A stretch of DNA of 22,406 nucleotides from SG8-39 sp041558415 (GCA_041558415.1 JBFFEY010000050.1:1-22406), one strand, 5' to 3'; shown: positions 15,667 through 22,406, counted from the stretch's first letter. The notes: a model not told the origin generated them from the letters alone. A program made the numbers and translations.

Positions 15667-16335
15667 TTGAGACTGACGTTTGTCGTGCCCGCGCTGAACG
15701 AGGCGGCTGCCATCGAGCGCTGCCTGGCCTGCCTGCAGGACGCGCGGGCGCGCGGACACGCGGTGATCGTCGTCGCCGGCGACAGCCGCGCCGCGACGCC
15801 GGCACTCGCGCGGCCGCTCGCCGACCGGGTATTGCCTGCCGCGCGCGGCCGCGCGGCGCAGATGAATGCGGGCGCCGCGGCGGCGCGCGGCGAGGGTCTG
15901 GTGTTCGTGCATGCCGACACGCTGCTTGCGCAGGATGCCGACGCCGACATTGCCGCGGCGCTTAGGCGTGCGCCCTGGGGGCGCTTCGACGTGCGCATCG
16001 CGGGCCGCCATCCACTGCTGCGCGTTGTGGCCGCAATGATGAACCTGCGTTCGCGGCTGACCGGCATTGCCACTGGCGACCAGGCGATCTTCGTGCGCCG
16101 CGACGTCTTCGAGATGCTCGGCGGCTATGCGGCGATTCCGCTCATGGAGGACGTCGAACTTTCGCGCAGGCTGCGGCGCCTCGACTGGCCGCGTTGCCTG
16201 CGCAGGCGTGTCGAAACCTCGGGGCGGCGCTGGGAGTCGCGCGGCGTGTTGCGCACCATCGGCCTGATGTGGCGCCTGAGACTGGCCTACTGGTTCGGTG
16301 CCGATCCGGTGCGACTCGCCGAACGCTACCGCTGA
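15667..16335 (+). CDS. family 2-like glycosyltransferase, rSAM/selenodomain-associated (TIGR04283 type)
   Basis: 222 residues, typical of this small cytoplasmic GT2-like family. It begins FVVPALNEAAAIERCL (5-20), with VAGDS (36-40) in place of the usual acidic nucleotide loop, GRAAQMNAGA (61-70), the DXD-like HADT (82-85), GDQAIFVRR (137-145) and the catalytic-base region LMEDVELSRRL (159-169). Families of this type are annotated as arsenosugar biosynthesis glycosyltransferases because they accompany ArsS. Donor and acceptor are not known from sequence. The start is TTG 15667, after a GTGAGG sequence 12 bases beyond the previous stop; it places the PALNEA strand at the usual distance. The stop shares one base with the next start (TGATG). 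Confidence 0.88.
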   Translation: MRLTFVVPALNEAAAIERCLACLQDARARGHAVIVVAGDSRAATPALARPLADRVLPAARGRAAQMNAGAAAARGEGLVFVHADTLLAQDADADIAAALRRAPWGRFDVRIAGRHPLLRVVAAMMNLRSRLTGIATGDQAIFVRRDVFEMLGGYAAIPLMEDVELSRRLRRLDWPRCLRRRVETSGRRWESRGVLRTIGLMWRLRLAYWFGADPVRLAERYR

Positions 16336-16970
16336 TGCGCGACCCGCTGCGCGTCGTGGTGCTGGCACGCGCACCCCTGCCGGGACGCACGAAAACGCGC
16401 CTCGCGCCGCGTCTCGGCCACTGGGGCGCGGCGCGCCTGCAGGCACGGCTTGTGGAGCGCACGCTGCGCACGGCGCGGGCAGCGCGCATCGGGCGCGTGG
16501 AGCTGCACGCGGCGCCGCGCGCGCGCGCGGCGTTTTTCCTGGGATGCGCACGCCGTTTCCGGGCGACGCTGTACGCGCAGCGCGGCCGCGACTTGGGTGA
16601 GCGCATGCAGCGCGCGCTGGCGCGCGCGCTGCGCGGCGCGCGCGCGGCACTGCTCATCGGCACCGATTGCCCGGCGCTCTCGGCGCGCGATCTGCGGCGT
16701 GCGGCACGCGCCCTGCAGGGTGGTGCGGACGCGGTGCTGACGCCCGCCGAGGATGGCGGCTACGCGCTGATCGGGCTGCGGCGCGCCGATCGGCGCGCAT
16801 TCGCGGGCATCGCCTGGGGCACGCCGGCGGTTTTCGCGAAGACGCGCGAGCGCATCGAAGCGCTCGGCTGGCGGCTGCGCGTGCAGCGCACCCTCTGGGA
16901 CCTCGACCGGCCTGAGGATCTCGAGCGTCGCCTGGCGCTGCGCGCACGGGTACGGGGCGGTGATGCCTGA
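16335..16970 (+). CDS. CofC/MobA-like nucleotidyl- or glycosyltransferase, rSAM/selenodomain-associated (TIGR04282 type)
   Basis: 211 residues. Motifs run in the order of nucleotidyltransferase-like GT-A folds: ARAPLPGRTKTRLAP (11-25, nucleotide-binding loop), QRGRDLGERM (82-91), IGTDCPAL (108-115, metal-binding Asp), PAEDGGYALIGL (137-148) and WGTPAVF. This family is a standard companion of ArsS and the TIGR04283 transferase and is presumed to activate or transfer a sugar; the reaction is unproven. The start at 16335 follows from the TGATG overlap with the preceding gene, and the long upstream extension in the same frame is a shadow. It is extremely Arg/Ala-rich, with runs of alternating GC in the DNA. 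The next gene begins within its last eight bases. Confidence 0.88.
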   Translation: MRDPLRVVVLARAPLPGRTKTRLAPRLGHWGAARLQARLVERTLRTARAARIGRVELHAAPRARAAFFLGCARRFRATLYAQRGRDLGERMQRALARALRGARAALLIGTDCPALSARDLRRAARALQGGADAVLTPAEDGGYALIGLRRADRRAFAGIAWGTPAVFAKTRERIEALGWRLRVQRTLWDLDRPEDLERRLALRARVRGGDA

Positions 16971-17751
16971 TGCGCCGCCGAACCGAAGCCGGCGGCGGCT
17001 GTTGGCCGCGGCGGCGGCGTGGCCGCTGGCGCGGGCCTGGGCGTCGGACGCAGCGGTGCGCCTGCCCGCACTGCCGATCTCGAAACTCTCGCCGGGCGAT
17101 CCGCTCCCGGCCTGGCTCGAGCCCTACGCCTTCCAGGATCGGCCGCGGCGCACCGAATTCGCGCTGGTGCGCGACGCCGGGCGCACCGCGCTGCGCGCGC
17201 GTGCCAACGCCTCGACCGCCGGTCTGATCCGCCGGCTCAGCATCGATCCGAACGCGGTTCCCGTGCTCGAATGGGACTGGAAAGTGAGCAATCTGGTCGA
17301 GGGCAGCGACATCGCGACGCGCGCGGGCGACGACTTCCCGGCGCGCCTGTACGTGACTTTCGATGTGCCGCTCGAGCAGTTCAACCCGCTGCAGCGCGTG
17401 TTTCTCGCGCTTGCACGTTCGCTGTGGGGCGATGCGCTGCCGCTCGCGGCGCTGTGCTACGTGTGGGACGGGCGCGCGCCGGTGAACACGATGGTGCCGA
17501 ACGCCTACAGCGACCGGGTACGCATGGTGGTCGTCGAGAGCGGCGCTGCACGGCTCGGCCGCTGGCTACGCGTGCAGCGCAACGTCGTCGAGGACTACCG
17601 GCGGGCGTTCGCCGGCGACGCCCCGGACGTGATGCGCCGCCCCGTGCCGCCGGTGAATGCCCTGGTCGTGTCGAGCGATACCGACAACACCGGCGAACGC
17701 GCCGAGGCGTTTTTCGGCGACGCCAGCTTCCGCGCGCTGCCGCGGGGCTAG
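16963..17751 (+). CDS. exported DUF3047 protein
   Basis: 262 residues. The N-terminus NRSRRRLLAAAAAWPLARAWA is a signal peptide with an Arg run that could suit the Tat route, with cleavage near Ala28. The mature part carries the conserved DUF3047 pattern: VLEWDWKVSNLVEGSD (about 101-116), GDDFPARLYVTFD (122-134), LCYVWDG, NTMVPNAYSDRVRMVVVESG, RNVVEDYRRAFAGD and SSDTDNTGERAEAFFGDASF at the end. Its function is unknown; the Trp- and Asp-rich beta pattern resembles carbohydrate-binding jelly-roll proteins, but that is only a fold guess. The start overlaps the preceding gene by eight bases, so it completes the rSAM-linked cluster. Its stop TAG overlaps the stop of the converging esterase gene in a shared CTAG. 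Confidence 0.87.
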   Translation: MPDAPPNRSRRRLLAAAAAWPLARAWASDAAVRLPALPISKLSPGDPLPAWLEPYAFQDRPRRTEFALVRDAGRTALRARANASTAGLIRRLSIDPNAVPVLEWDWKVSNLVEGSDIATRAGDDFPARLYVTFDVPLEQFNPLQRVFLALARSLWGDALPLAALCYVWDGRAPVNTMVPNAYSDRVRMVVVESGAARLGRWLRVQRNVVEDYRRAFAGDAPDVMRRPVPPVNALVVSSDTDNTGERAEAFFGDASFRALPRG

Positions 17752-18377
17752 ATCGCGCCCGCGTCGCGCAGCAGTTCGGCGACCTGCTCGGCGATCAGGC
17801 GGTAGCCCCGCGCATTCGGGTGGATCGGATCCGACTTCAACGCGTTGTCGCGCAGCACCTTGCCGACGACCTTGCCCTCGTAGGGGATGCCGAAGGCCTC
17901 GGCGATTTCGGCGTAGAAGCCAGGCGGGGTAACCGTGATGCTTTTTTCGGGCGTGCCGATCAACACCACCTGAACGCCGCGTTCGCGCGCCAGGCGCACC
18001 ATTTCGCGTACGTTGCGCTCGGCGGCGGACTTGCTGAGGTTACGCAGAAAATCGTTTCCGCCGATGCACAGGATCAGCAGCTTCGGCGCGTGCAGGTCGA
18101 GCGAATTCGGCAGCCGCGCCAGCGCGCTGGCGGTGACTTCGCCCGGCACGCCGGCGCGCACCACGCGTCGCCCGATGAGGCGCTCGAGCTGTGCCGGGTA
18201 GCTTTCGGTCTCGGCGGCCCCGGTGCCGTGCGTCAGGCTGTCACCGAAGGCGAGCACCACCGCGTCGGGCGCGAGCGGCGCGAGCTGCGGTGATCGACCG
18301 CAGGCCGCCAGTACGGCGACGCACAGCGCCAGCTGCGCTGCGCGCCACAGCCGGTGCAGCGCTGCAGACGACCGCAT
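17748..18377 (-). CDS. GDSL-type lipoprotein esterase/acyl hydrolase
   Basis: 209 residues. The N-terminus has a hydrophobic segment and the lipobox LAAC (C26), so it is probably anchored as a lipoprotein facing the periplasm. The SGNH hydrolase blocks are complete: FGDSLTHGTG with nucleophile S47, block II at AGVPGEVT (G78-G79 region), GGNDF with N108, and DPIHPNARGY with D183 and H186. This is the TesA-like arylesterase/lysophospholipase group, which hydrolyses acyl esters or thioesters. The start follows the RidA-like gene by 22 bases and has only a weak ribosome site. It ends the leftward five-gene unit, and its stop overlaps that of the converging DUF3047 gene. Confidence 0.9.
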   Translation of the reverse strand: MRSSAALHRLWRAAQLALCVAVLAACGRSPQLAPLAPDAVVLAFGDSLTHGTGAAETESYPAQLERLIGRRVVRAGVPGEVTASALARLPNSLDLHAPKLLILCIGGNDFLRNLSKSAAERNVREMVRLARERGVQVVLIGTPEKSITVTPPGFYAEIAEAFGIPYEGKVVGKVLRDNALKSDPIHPNARGYRLIAEQVAELLRDAGAI

Positions 18378-18399
18378 GCCGGTGGCGCGGGTCGGTGCG

Positions 18400-18807
18400 C
18401 TACAGCACGGCGACCGTCTGCACCTCGACGAGGAACGGTTCCTGTACCAGCCGGTCGACCACCAGCAGCGTATTGGGTGGGTACTTCCCGTCGGGGAACA
18501 TGCGCGGAAACTCGCGCAGGCGCCAGGCCATGAAACGGGCGATGTCCTGCGAGTGCACCATGTAGGTGGTGAACTGCACGACGTTGCCCCAGCCGGCGCC
18601 GGCCGAGTTGAGCGCGGCGGAAATGTTGGCAAAGACCTGGGTGCATTGTGCGTCGAAGTCTCCGTCACCGACGATCTTGCCGTCCCGGTCTGCCGACAGC
18701 ATGCCGGCGATGAACAGGAACTCGTTCGCCTTGACCCGCGTCATGTGCGAGTACTGGCCGAGCGGTTTGCCGAGGGTTTCGGGATTCTGTATGCGGATGT
18801 CCGGCAT
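18400..18807 (-). CDS. RidA/YjgF family protein, non-canonical
   Basis: 135 residues, normal length for the trimeric Rid family, which in its archetype hydrolyses reactive enamine/imine intermediates. Family features include FLFIAGMLSADRDGKIVG (30-47), the helix QCTQVFANISAALNSAGAGWGNVVQFTTYM and the closing LVEVQTVAVL. The catalytic Arg of archetypal RidA (PxRSxVEVARL) is replaced: the segment reads PPNTLLVVDRL, with Asn in that position, so deaminase activity is doubtful and it belongs to a divergent Rid subgroup. The start is supported by GAGGAG a few bases upstream. It lies between the receiver-domain gene and the lipoprotein esterase gene in a leftward operon; the functional link is not clear. 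Confidence 0.88.
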   Translation of the reverse strand: MPDIRIQNPETLGKPLGQYSHMTRVKANEFLFIAGMLSADRDGKIVGDGDFDAQCTQVFANISAALNSAGAGWGNVVQFTTYMVHSQDIARFMAWRLREFPRMFPDGKYPPNTLLVVDRLVQEPFLVEVQTVAVL

Positions 18808-18835
18808 GGCAGTTCTCCTCTCAGGTGACCGATGC

Positions 18836-19276
18836 TCAGGCCGTCGCGGCCGGCAGCGCGCTGCGGCGGGCAGTGCGACGCGCCTGCAGCTGGGCAGTCA
18901 CGGTGCTGGCGAGCAGCTTGCCGTCGACCGGCTTGACGAGGTAGCCGTCGGCGCCCGCGCGCAGGCAGGCGTCGATCGACTCGCGGTCCGCCAGCACGGT
19001 GACCACCACCACCGGCGTCTGCGTGTTGGGCGACGCGCTGCGAATGTCCTTCAGCACCTCGATGCCGCCGATGCCGGGCATCATCAGATCGAGCAGGATC
19101 GCATCGTAGGCGTAGTTGCCGGCCAGGCGCAGCGCTTCCTCGCAGGTGCCGGCGAGCTGCGTCTCGACGCGCAGCGCGCGCGTCAGCTGGTGCGCGAGCA
19201 GCAGGCGCGTCGATTCCTCGTCGTCGACGATCAGGATGCGGTGGCGCGGTGCGGCGTCGACGGCCTGTGCGCTCAT
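18836..19276 (-). CDS. stand-alone CheY-like response regulator receiver
   Basis: 146 residues forming a single receiver domain. The acidic pair is D18-D19 in LIVDDEE, the phosphoacceptor is D63 in LLDLMMPG, the switch Thr is T93 in VVVVTVL and the conserved Lys is K115 in LVKPVDG. There is no output domain after residue 125, only an Arg/Ala tail, so it must act through protein partners or in a phosphorelay. No histidine kinase gene is in the window. Its ATG overlaps the stop of the HAD gene (ATGA), which implies translational coupling, and the RidA-like gene begins 28 bases after its stop. Confidence 0.92.
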   Translation of the reverse strand: MSAQAVDAAPRHRILIVDDEESTRLLLAHQLTRALRVETQLAGTCEEALRLAGNYAYDAILLDLMMPGIGGIEVLKDIRSASPNTQTPVVVVTVLADRESIDACLRAGADGYLVKPVDGKLLASTVTAQLQARRTARRSALPAATA

Positions 19277-20010
19277 CGCGCCGGACGCCGCGCGCGCGCG
19301 AGCTTCGCCGCGAGATCGTTGAAATCGCGCGCGTTGATGTCGAAGTCCTTTTCCGGCCGGCGGTCGACGCGCGCGCCGGGCCCATACTCGAGCGGGCGGA
19401 CGACGAAGGCGGTGGCCAGGCCGCAAGCGCGCGCTGCGCGCAGGTCGTCCTTGTGCGCCGCCACCATCATCACCTCCTGCGGCGCAAGGCCCAGGAGGCG
19501 CGCCGCGCCGAGGTAGGTTTCGGGATCCGGCTTGTAATGCTGGAAGAGCTCCGCCGAGAGGATGCAGTCCCAGGGCAGCCCGGCGTGCTTCGCCATGTTG
19601 GTGAGCAGCGCGACGTTGCCGTTCGACAGCGTGGCGATGGTGTGGCCGCGCTTGAGGCGCCGAAGGCCGGCGCGTGCGTCCGGCCACGGCTTGAGCCGGT
19701 GCCAGACGCGGTTGAGATGATCGATCTCCTGTTCCGCGAGCCCCTCGATGCCGAAACGCCCGAGCAGCTCGTCGAGAATCATGCGGTGCAGCGTGTCGAT
19801 CGAGGTCCAGCCGAGCGCACCCGAGCGCACGCGCGCCATGGCCGGGCGGTAGCCGGCGCGCCAGGCATCGGCAAACGCCTCCCAGTCGACCTGCAGGCGT
19901 TTTGCGCGCCCCAGACGACGGCCTTCGGCGATCAGCGAGCCGCGCCAGTCGACCACCGTGCCGAATACGTCGAAGATGAGGGCCCTGACGGCGCGCAGAG
20001 GCTGTGTCAC
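19273..20010 (-). CDS. HAD-superfamily hydrolase, haloacid dehalogenase type II-like
   Basis: 245 residues. HAD motifs are present: nucleophile D14 in LIFDVFGTVVDW, motif II S129 in TLSNGN, motif III K160 in YKPDPETY and the acidic motif HKDD (D188/D189). Overall organisation is that of L-2-haloacid dehalogenase-type enzymes, which often have other substrates. The motif IV region reads VAAHKDDL rather than the SSN-x-x-D of characterised L-2-haloacid dehalogenases, so dehalogenase activity should not be assumed. The start is GTG 20010, overlapping the upstream adenosyltransferase stop (GTGA) with AAAGGA before it. A longer frame upstream is out of family. It is translationally coupled to genes on both sides. 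Confidence 0.88.
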   Translation of the reverse strand: MTQPLRAVRALIFDVFGTVVDWRGSLIAEGRRLGRAKRLQVDWEAFADAWRAGYRPAMARVRSGALGWTSIDTLHRMILDELLGRFGIEGLAEQEIDHLNRVWHRLKPWPDARAGLRRLKRGHTIATLSNGNVALLTNMAKHAGLPWDCILSAELFQHYKPDPETYLGAARLLGLAPQEVMMVAAHKDDLRAARACGLATAFVVRPLEYGPGARVDRRPEKDFDINARDFNDLAAKLARARRPAR

Positions 20011-20561
20011 GCTGGTTTCCTTTCGTGCCGCCACAGCACGTCGCCACGTCCAGCATGTCGATTCAGGGTGCGGCCAGCGACGAACAGCAGGTCCGAGAGC
20101 CGATTCAGATACTGCCGCGCGTGCTCGCTCACGCCTTCGCTGCGCCCGAGCGCGACCACGCTGCGCTCGGCGCGGCGGCACACGGCGCGCGCGAGGTGTG
20201 CCGCGGCGGCGGCGCGCGAGCCGCCCGGCAGGATGAACTCCTTGAGCGGCGTGAGCGTCGCATTCCACTGCTCGAGCATGCTGTCGAGCCGCTCGACCTG
20301 TGCCGCGCTCAGCATCGCGTGCCCCGGTATGCTGAGCTCGCCGCCCACGTCGAACAGGTCCTGCTGCACGGCCTGCAGCACCGCGCGCATCGCCTCCGGC
20401 ACCTCTTCCGCGAGCAGCACGCCGAGCGCGGAGTTGAGCTCGTCCACGTCGCCCAGTGCCTGCACGCGCGGCGTGTCCTTGCCGACGCGTGCGCCGTCGC
20501 CGAGCCCCGTCTCCCCGGCGTCGCCGGTGCGGGTGGTGATTTTGGTGAGCCTGTGTCCCAT
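20007..20561 (-). CDS. PduO-type cob(I)alamin adenosyltransferase
   Basis: 184 residues, the usual size of the PduO/MMAB family. It transfers the 5'-deoxyadenosyl group of ATP to cob(I)alamin to make coenzyme B12. The ATP loop is TRTGDAGETGLGDGARV (10-26) with K28, followed by GDVDELNSALG (38-48), the FILPGG segment (109-114), CRRAERSV (128-135) and NRLSDLLFVAGR (153-164), where the Arg and Asp residues line the active site. ATG 20561 gives the standard N-terminus (MGHRLTKITTRTGD), although its ribosome site is weak; the longer in-frame start at 20627 adds a basic tail. It is the first gene of the leftward unit. No B12-dependent enzyme gene lies in the window. Confidence 0.92.
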   Translation of the reverse strand: MGHRLTKITTRTGDAGETGLGDGARVGKDTPRVQALGDVDELNSALGVLLAEEVPEAMRAVLQAVQQDLFDVGGELSIPGHAMLSAAQVERLDSMLEQWNATLTPLKEFILPGGSRAAAAAHLARAVCRRAERSVVALGRSEGVSEHARQYLNRLSDLLFVAGRTLNRHAGRGDVLWRHERKPA

Positions 20562-20598
20562 GTCGCGTCTGTCTGCGCGTGGCGCTGTCTGGCCACGT

Positions 20599-20604
20599 AT
20601 CTTA
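20599..20604 (-). promoter_or_regulatory. weak -10 candidate for the leftward adenosyltransferase operon
   Basis: On the minus strand this reads TAAGAT, four of six matches to TATAAT, about 38 bases before the ATG at 20561. No good -35 is visible. It overlaps the region where a rightward promoter for the ACT-domain gene (CATAAA at 20625-20630) would lie, so the two genes share a short divergent control region. Confidence 0.28.
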
Positions 20605-20632
20605 CGTTGCTTGGATCGCGTTAGCATAAAGA

Positions 20633-20649
20633 CCCCGCGTCGTGCGGGG
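20633..20649 (+). promoter_or_regulatory. short GC hairpin upstream of the ACT-domain gene
   Basis: CCCCGC (20633-20638) and GCGGGG (20644-20649) make a six-pair stem with a five-base loop, immediately after the CATAAA -10 candidate and eight bases before the GGAGGAGG ribosome site. It would sit at the 5' end of the mRNA and may stabilise it. No regulatory role can be shown from sequence. Confidence 0.35.
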
Positions 20650-20669
20650 AAGCGATGGAGGAGGCGAGC

Positions 20670-21083
20670 ATGGCTACACGCGTACGCAAGGCGGAGTACT
20701 ACTCCATGAAGGTGCCGAACCGGCCCGGTGCGGGGGCGAAGATGCTGGACGCGCTCAAGGCCGAAGGGGTCGGTCTTCTCGCGTTCACCGGCTTTCCGGT
20801 GCGCGGCGGCGTGCAGGTCGACTTTGTGCCGCAGAACGGCGCGGCGTTTCGCCGTGCCGCGAAGCGCGCCGGCTGGAAAGTGTCCGAGCGCAAGGCGGTG
20901 TTTCTCTTGCTGGGCGATGACCGGGTCGGCGCGCTCACCGGCGTGCTCGGCAAGCTGGCCGCCGCGCGCATCAGCTTGACGGCGCTCGACGCCGTGGTCG
21001 CGGGCGGTGGGCGCTACGGCGCGATGTTCTGGGTCAAGAAAAAGGACGTCGCGCGCACGACGCGCTTGTTGAAGGCCGGCTGA
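20670..21083 (+). CDS. tandem ACT-domain protein
   Basis: 137 residues with two ACT-like halves. Residues about 8-55 (EYYSMKVPNRPGAGAKMLDALKAEGVGLLAFTGFP region) give the first beta-alpha-beta-beta unit with the characteristic NRPG turn. Residues about 74-125 (AVFLLLGDDRVGALTGVLGKLAAARISLTALDAV region) give the second. ACT domains usually bind amino acids or other small ligands and control enzymes; here there is no attached catalytic or DNA-binding domain, so it may be a free regulatory subunit or sensor. ATG 20670 is chosen because GGAGGAGG lies five bases upstream; the ATG at 20655 overlaps that ribosome site. It is divergent from the adenosyltransferase operon and convergent with xseA, 12 bases apart. 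Confidence 0.82.
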   Translation: MATRVRKAEYYSMKVPNRPGAGAKMLDALKAEGVGLLAFTGFPVRGGVQVDFVPQNGAAFRRAAKRAGWKVSERKAVFLLLGDDRVGALTGVLGKLAAARISLTALDAVVAGGGRYGAMFWVKKKDVARTTRLLKAG

Positions 21084-21095
21084 GGCGGCCTGCCG

Positions 21096-22382
21096 CTAGC
21101 GCTTGCGCCGGACCTCGCTTTCGAGCGAGCCGCGCGCAAGCGTCGTGTGCAAGCGCTCGCCCTCGGCGACGCGCGTGGCGTCACGCAGCACTTCGCCGGC
21201 GGCGTTGCGCGTGATGCTGTAGCCGCGCGCCAGCACCGCCTGCGGATCAAGCACGCCGAGCCGCGCACGCAGCTCGGCAATGCGCGCGGCGGCAAGTTCG
21301 CGACGGCGTGCGTCGGCCGCGGCGAGGCGCGGCAGCAGCGTGCCGAGCGCATAGTGCGCCGCGTCGAGGCGCCGTGCCGCGGCGGCGGCGAGCCGCGCGC
21401 CGAGCTGCGCGAGCAGCGTGCGTCCACTGCGCAGCCGTTCGGCCGGATGCACCAGGCGCCGTGCGAGCACGTCGACCGATTGCGCCACGGTTTCGATGCG
21501 GCGGCGCGTTTCGCGTCCCGCACGACGTGCCAGCTCGGCGATGCGCGCGACGAGCTCGGCGCGCTGCGGCACGGCGAGCTCGGCAGCCGCGGTCGGCGTC
21601 GCAGCGCGGCGGTCGGCAGCGAAATCGGCGATTGTCACGTCGGTTTCGTGTCCGACACCGACCACCACCGGGATGGACGAGGCGCGTATGGCATGGGCCA
21701 CGGCGGCCTCGTTGAACTGCCAGAGGTCTTCGATCGAGCCGCCGCCCCGCACCAGCAGCAGCACGTCGCACTCGGCTCGCGCGCTGGCGCGCGCGAGCAT
21801 GTCGGCGATGCGCGAGGCAGCGCCGGCGCCCTGCACCGGAACCGGATACACCACCACGGCGACCGCAGGATTGCGGCGCGCGAGCGTGGTCAGGACATCG
21901 CGCAGCGCCGCCGCGGCGAGCGAGGTCACCACGCCTACGCAGCGCGGATAGGCCGGCAGCGCGCGCTTGCCGGCTGGATCGAAAAGTCCTTCCCGTTCAA
22001 GCGCCTGTTTTAGCTTCAGGAAGCGCTCATACAGGGGCCCGAGGCCGGCCTCGCGCATCGTCTCGACGCGCAGCTGAAAGCGGCCGCGCGGCTCGTACAG
22101 GGTCACCAGGGCGCGCACCTCGACCCGCATGCCTTCGCGCGGCGCCCAGTCGAGCAGCGCCGCGCGACCCTGAAACATCACGCAGTCGACCTGCGCCGCG
22201 TCGTCCTTCAACGTGAAATAGCAGTGGCCGGAGGCTGCGCGCGTGAAGTTCGAGATCTCGCCGCGTACCCAGGCGAGCGGGAAGCGTCGCTCCAGGACGT
22301 CACGCACGCTGCGCAGCAGCGCCGAAACGGTCAGCGTGCCGGCGCGTTCTGCGTCGGGATCGTTCGCGGGCGGGGTCGGCAT
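21096..22382 (-). CDS. xseA: exodeoxyribonuclease VII large subunit
   Basis: 428 residues, within the normal range. With XseB it degrades single-stranded DNA from either end to short oligonucleotides. The N-terminal OB-fold (about 16-110) includes WVRGEISNFTRAASGHCYFTLKD. The catalytic domain carries GVVTSLAAAALRDVLTTLARR, LLLVRGGGSIEDLWQFNE and VGVGHETDVTIADFAADRRAATPTAAAEL. A long Arg/Ala-rich helical region follows (about 270-370) and the chain ends with a GYSITRN strand pair. The usual TSPTGAA is TSLAAAA here, a difference I believe is common in betaproteobacteria. The start at 22382 is supported by the family N-terminus (TLTVSALLRSVRDVLERRF); only 24 bases remain upstream in the window, so its promoter cannot be judged. 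xseB is not in view. Confidence 0.96.
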   Translation of the reverse strand: MPTPPANDPDAERAGTLTVSALLRSVRDVLERRFPLAWVRGEISNFTRAASGHCYFTLKDDAAQVDCVMFQGRAALLDWAPREGMRVEVRALVTLYEPRGRFQLRVETMREAGLGPLYERFLKLKQALEREGLFDPAGKRALPAYPRCVGVVTSLAAAALRDVLTTLARRNPAVAVVVYPVPVQGAGAASRIADMLARASARAECDVLLLVRGGGSIEDLWQFNEAAVAHAIRASSIPVVVGVGHETDVTIADFAADRRAATPTAAAELAVPQRAELVARIAELARRAGRETRRRIETVAQSVDVLARRLVHPAERLRSGRTLLAQLGARLAAAAARRLDAAHYALGTLLPRLAAADARRRELAAARIAELRARLGVLDPQAVLARGYSITRNAAGEVLRDATRVAEGERLHTTLARGSLESEVRRKR

Positions 22383-22406
22383 GGCAGGGGCGCAGCGACT
22401 CTACAC

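Noticed and set aside
21073..21091. AGGCCG/CGGCCT stem between the ACT-domain gene and xseA as a bidirectional terminator
   Set aside because: Only six pairs, overlapping the stop codon, with no T-run on either strand.

Overview
The window is high-GC (roughly two thirds G+C), gene-dense bacterial chromosome. RecA reads like a betaproteobacterial protein (for example LPGLQARLMSQALRKLT and FYSSVRMDIRRIGSIKK), and ExoVII large subunit, AlaRS and DAHP synthase agree with that class. I infer an unplaced betaproteobacterium of the Burkholderiales/Rhodocyclales/Nitrosomonadales type. I see no tRNA, rRNA, insertion sequence, phage gene or CRISPR array, and nothing that looks like a recent insertion.

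Layout. 1-2110 is a leftward three-gene unit: a GarR/MmsB-type beta-hydroxyacid dehydrogenase, a small membrane-anchored unknown, and an AI-2E/PerM-type permease that runs off the left edge. Its promoter region carries an FNR-like box. Divergent from it is recA, with a near-consensus sigma70 promoter overlapped by a LexA-like operator, followed by overlapping recX and then alaS, whose Shine-Dalgarno lies in a hairpin. A leftward gene for a stand-alone Lon-like AAA+ ATPase faces alaS.

7843-9169 is the best regulatory find. A 24-codon leader peptide with five Phe and two Tyr codons is followed by competing antiterminator and terminator pairings and a U-tract, directly upstream of a class I DAHP synthase gene. 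It has all the parts of a ribosome-dependent phenylalanine attenuator controlling entry into the shikimate pathway. A TauE/SafE-type exporter gene and a cyclic-nucleotide-binding protein without a DNA-binding domain follow.

10672-17751 is a tightly packed seven-gene block: an ArsS-type radical SAM/Cys-rich protein, a calcineurin-like protein with a degenerate first metal motif, a VTT-membrane-domain/flavin-disulfide-oxidoreductase fusion, an exported DUF547 protein, two 'rSAM/selenodomain-associated' transferases (GT2-like and CofC-like) and an exported DUF3047 protein. These families are annotated in databases as arsenosugar-related or as an rSAM/selenodomain system. No ArsM arsenite methyltransferase lies in the window, so the product is open. 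This is the most likely poorly described pathway here.

17748-20561 is a leftward operon with stop/start overlaps: PduO-type cobalamin adenosyltransferase, HAD hydrolase, lone receiver domain, RidA-like protein and a GDSL lipoprotein esterase. A two-ACT-domain protein gene is divergent from it, and xseA converges on that gene at the right end.
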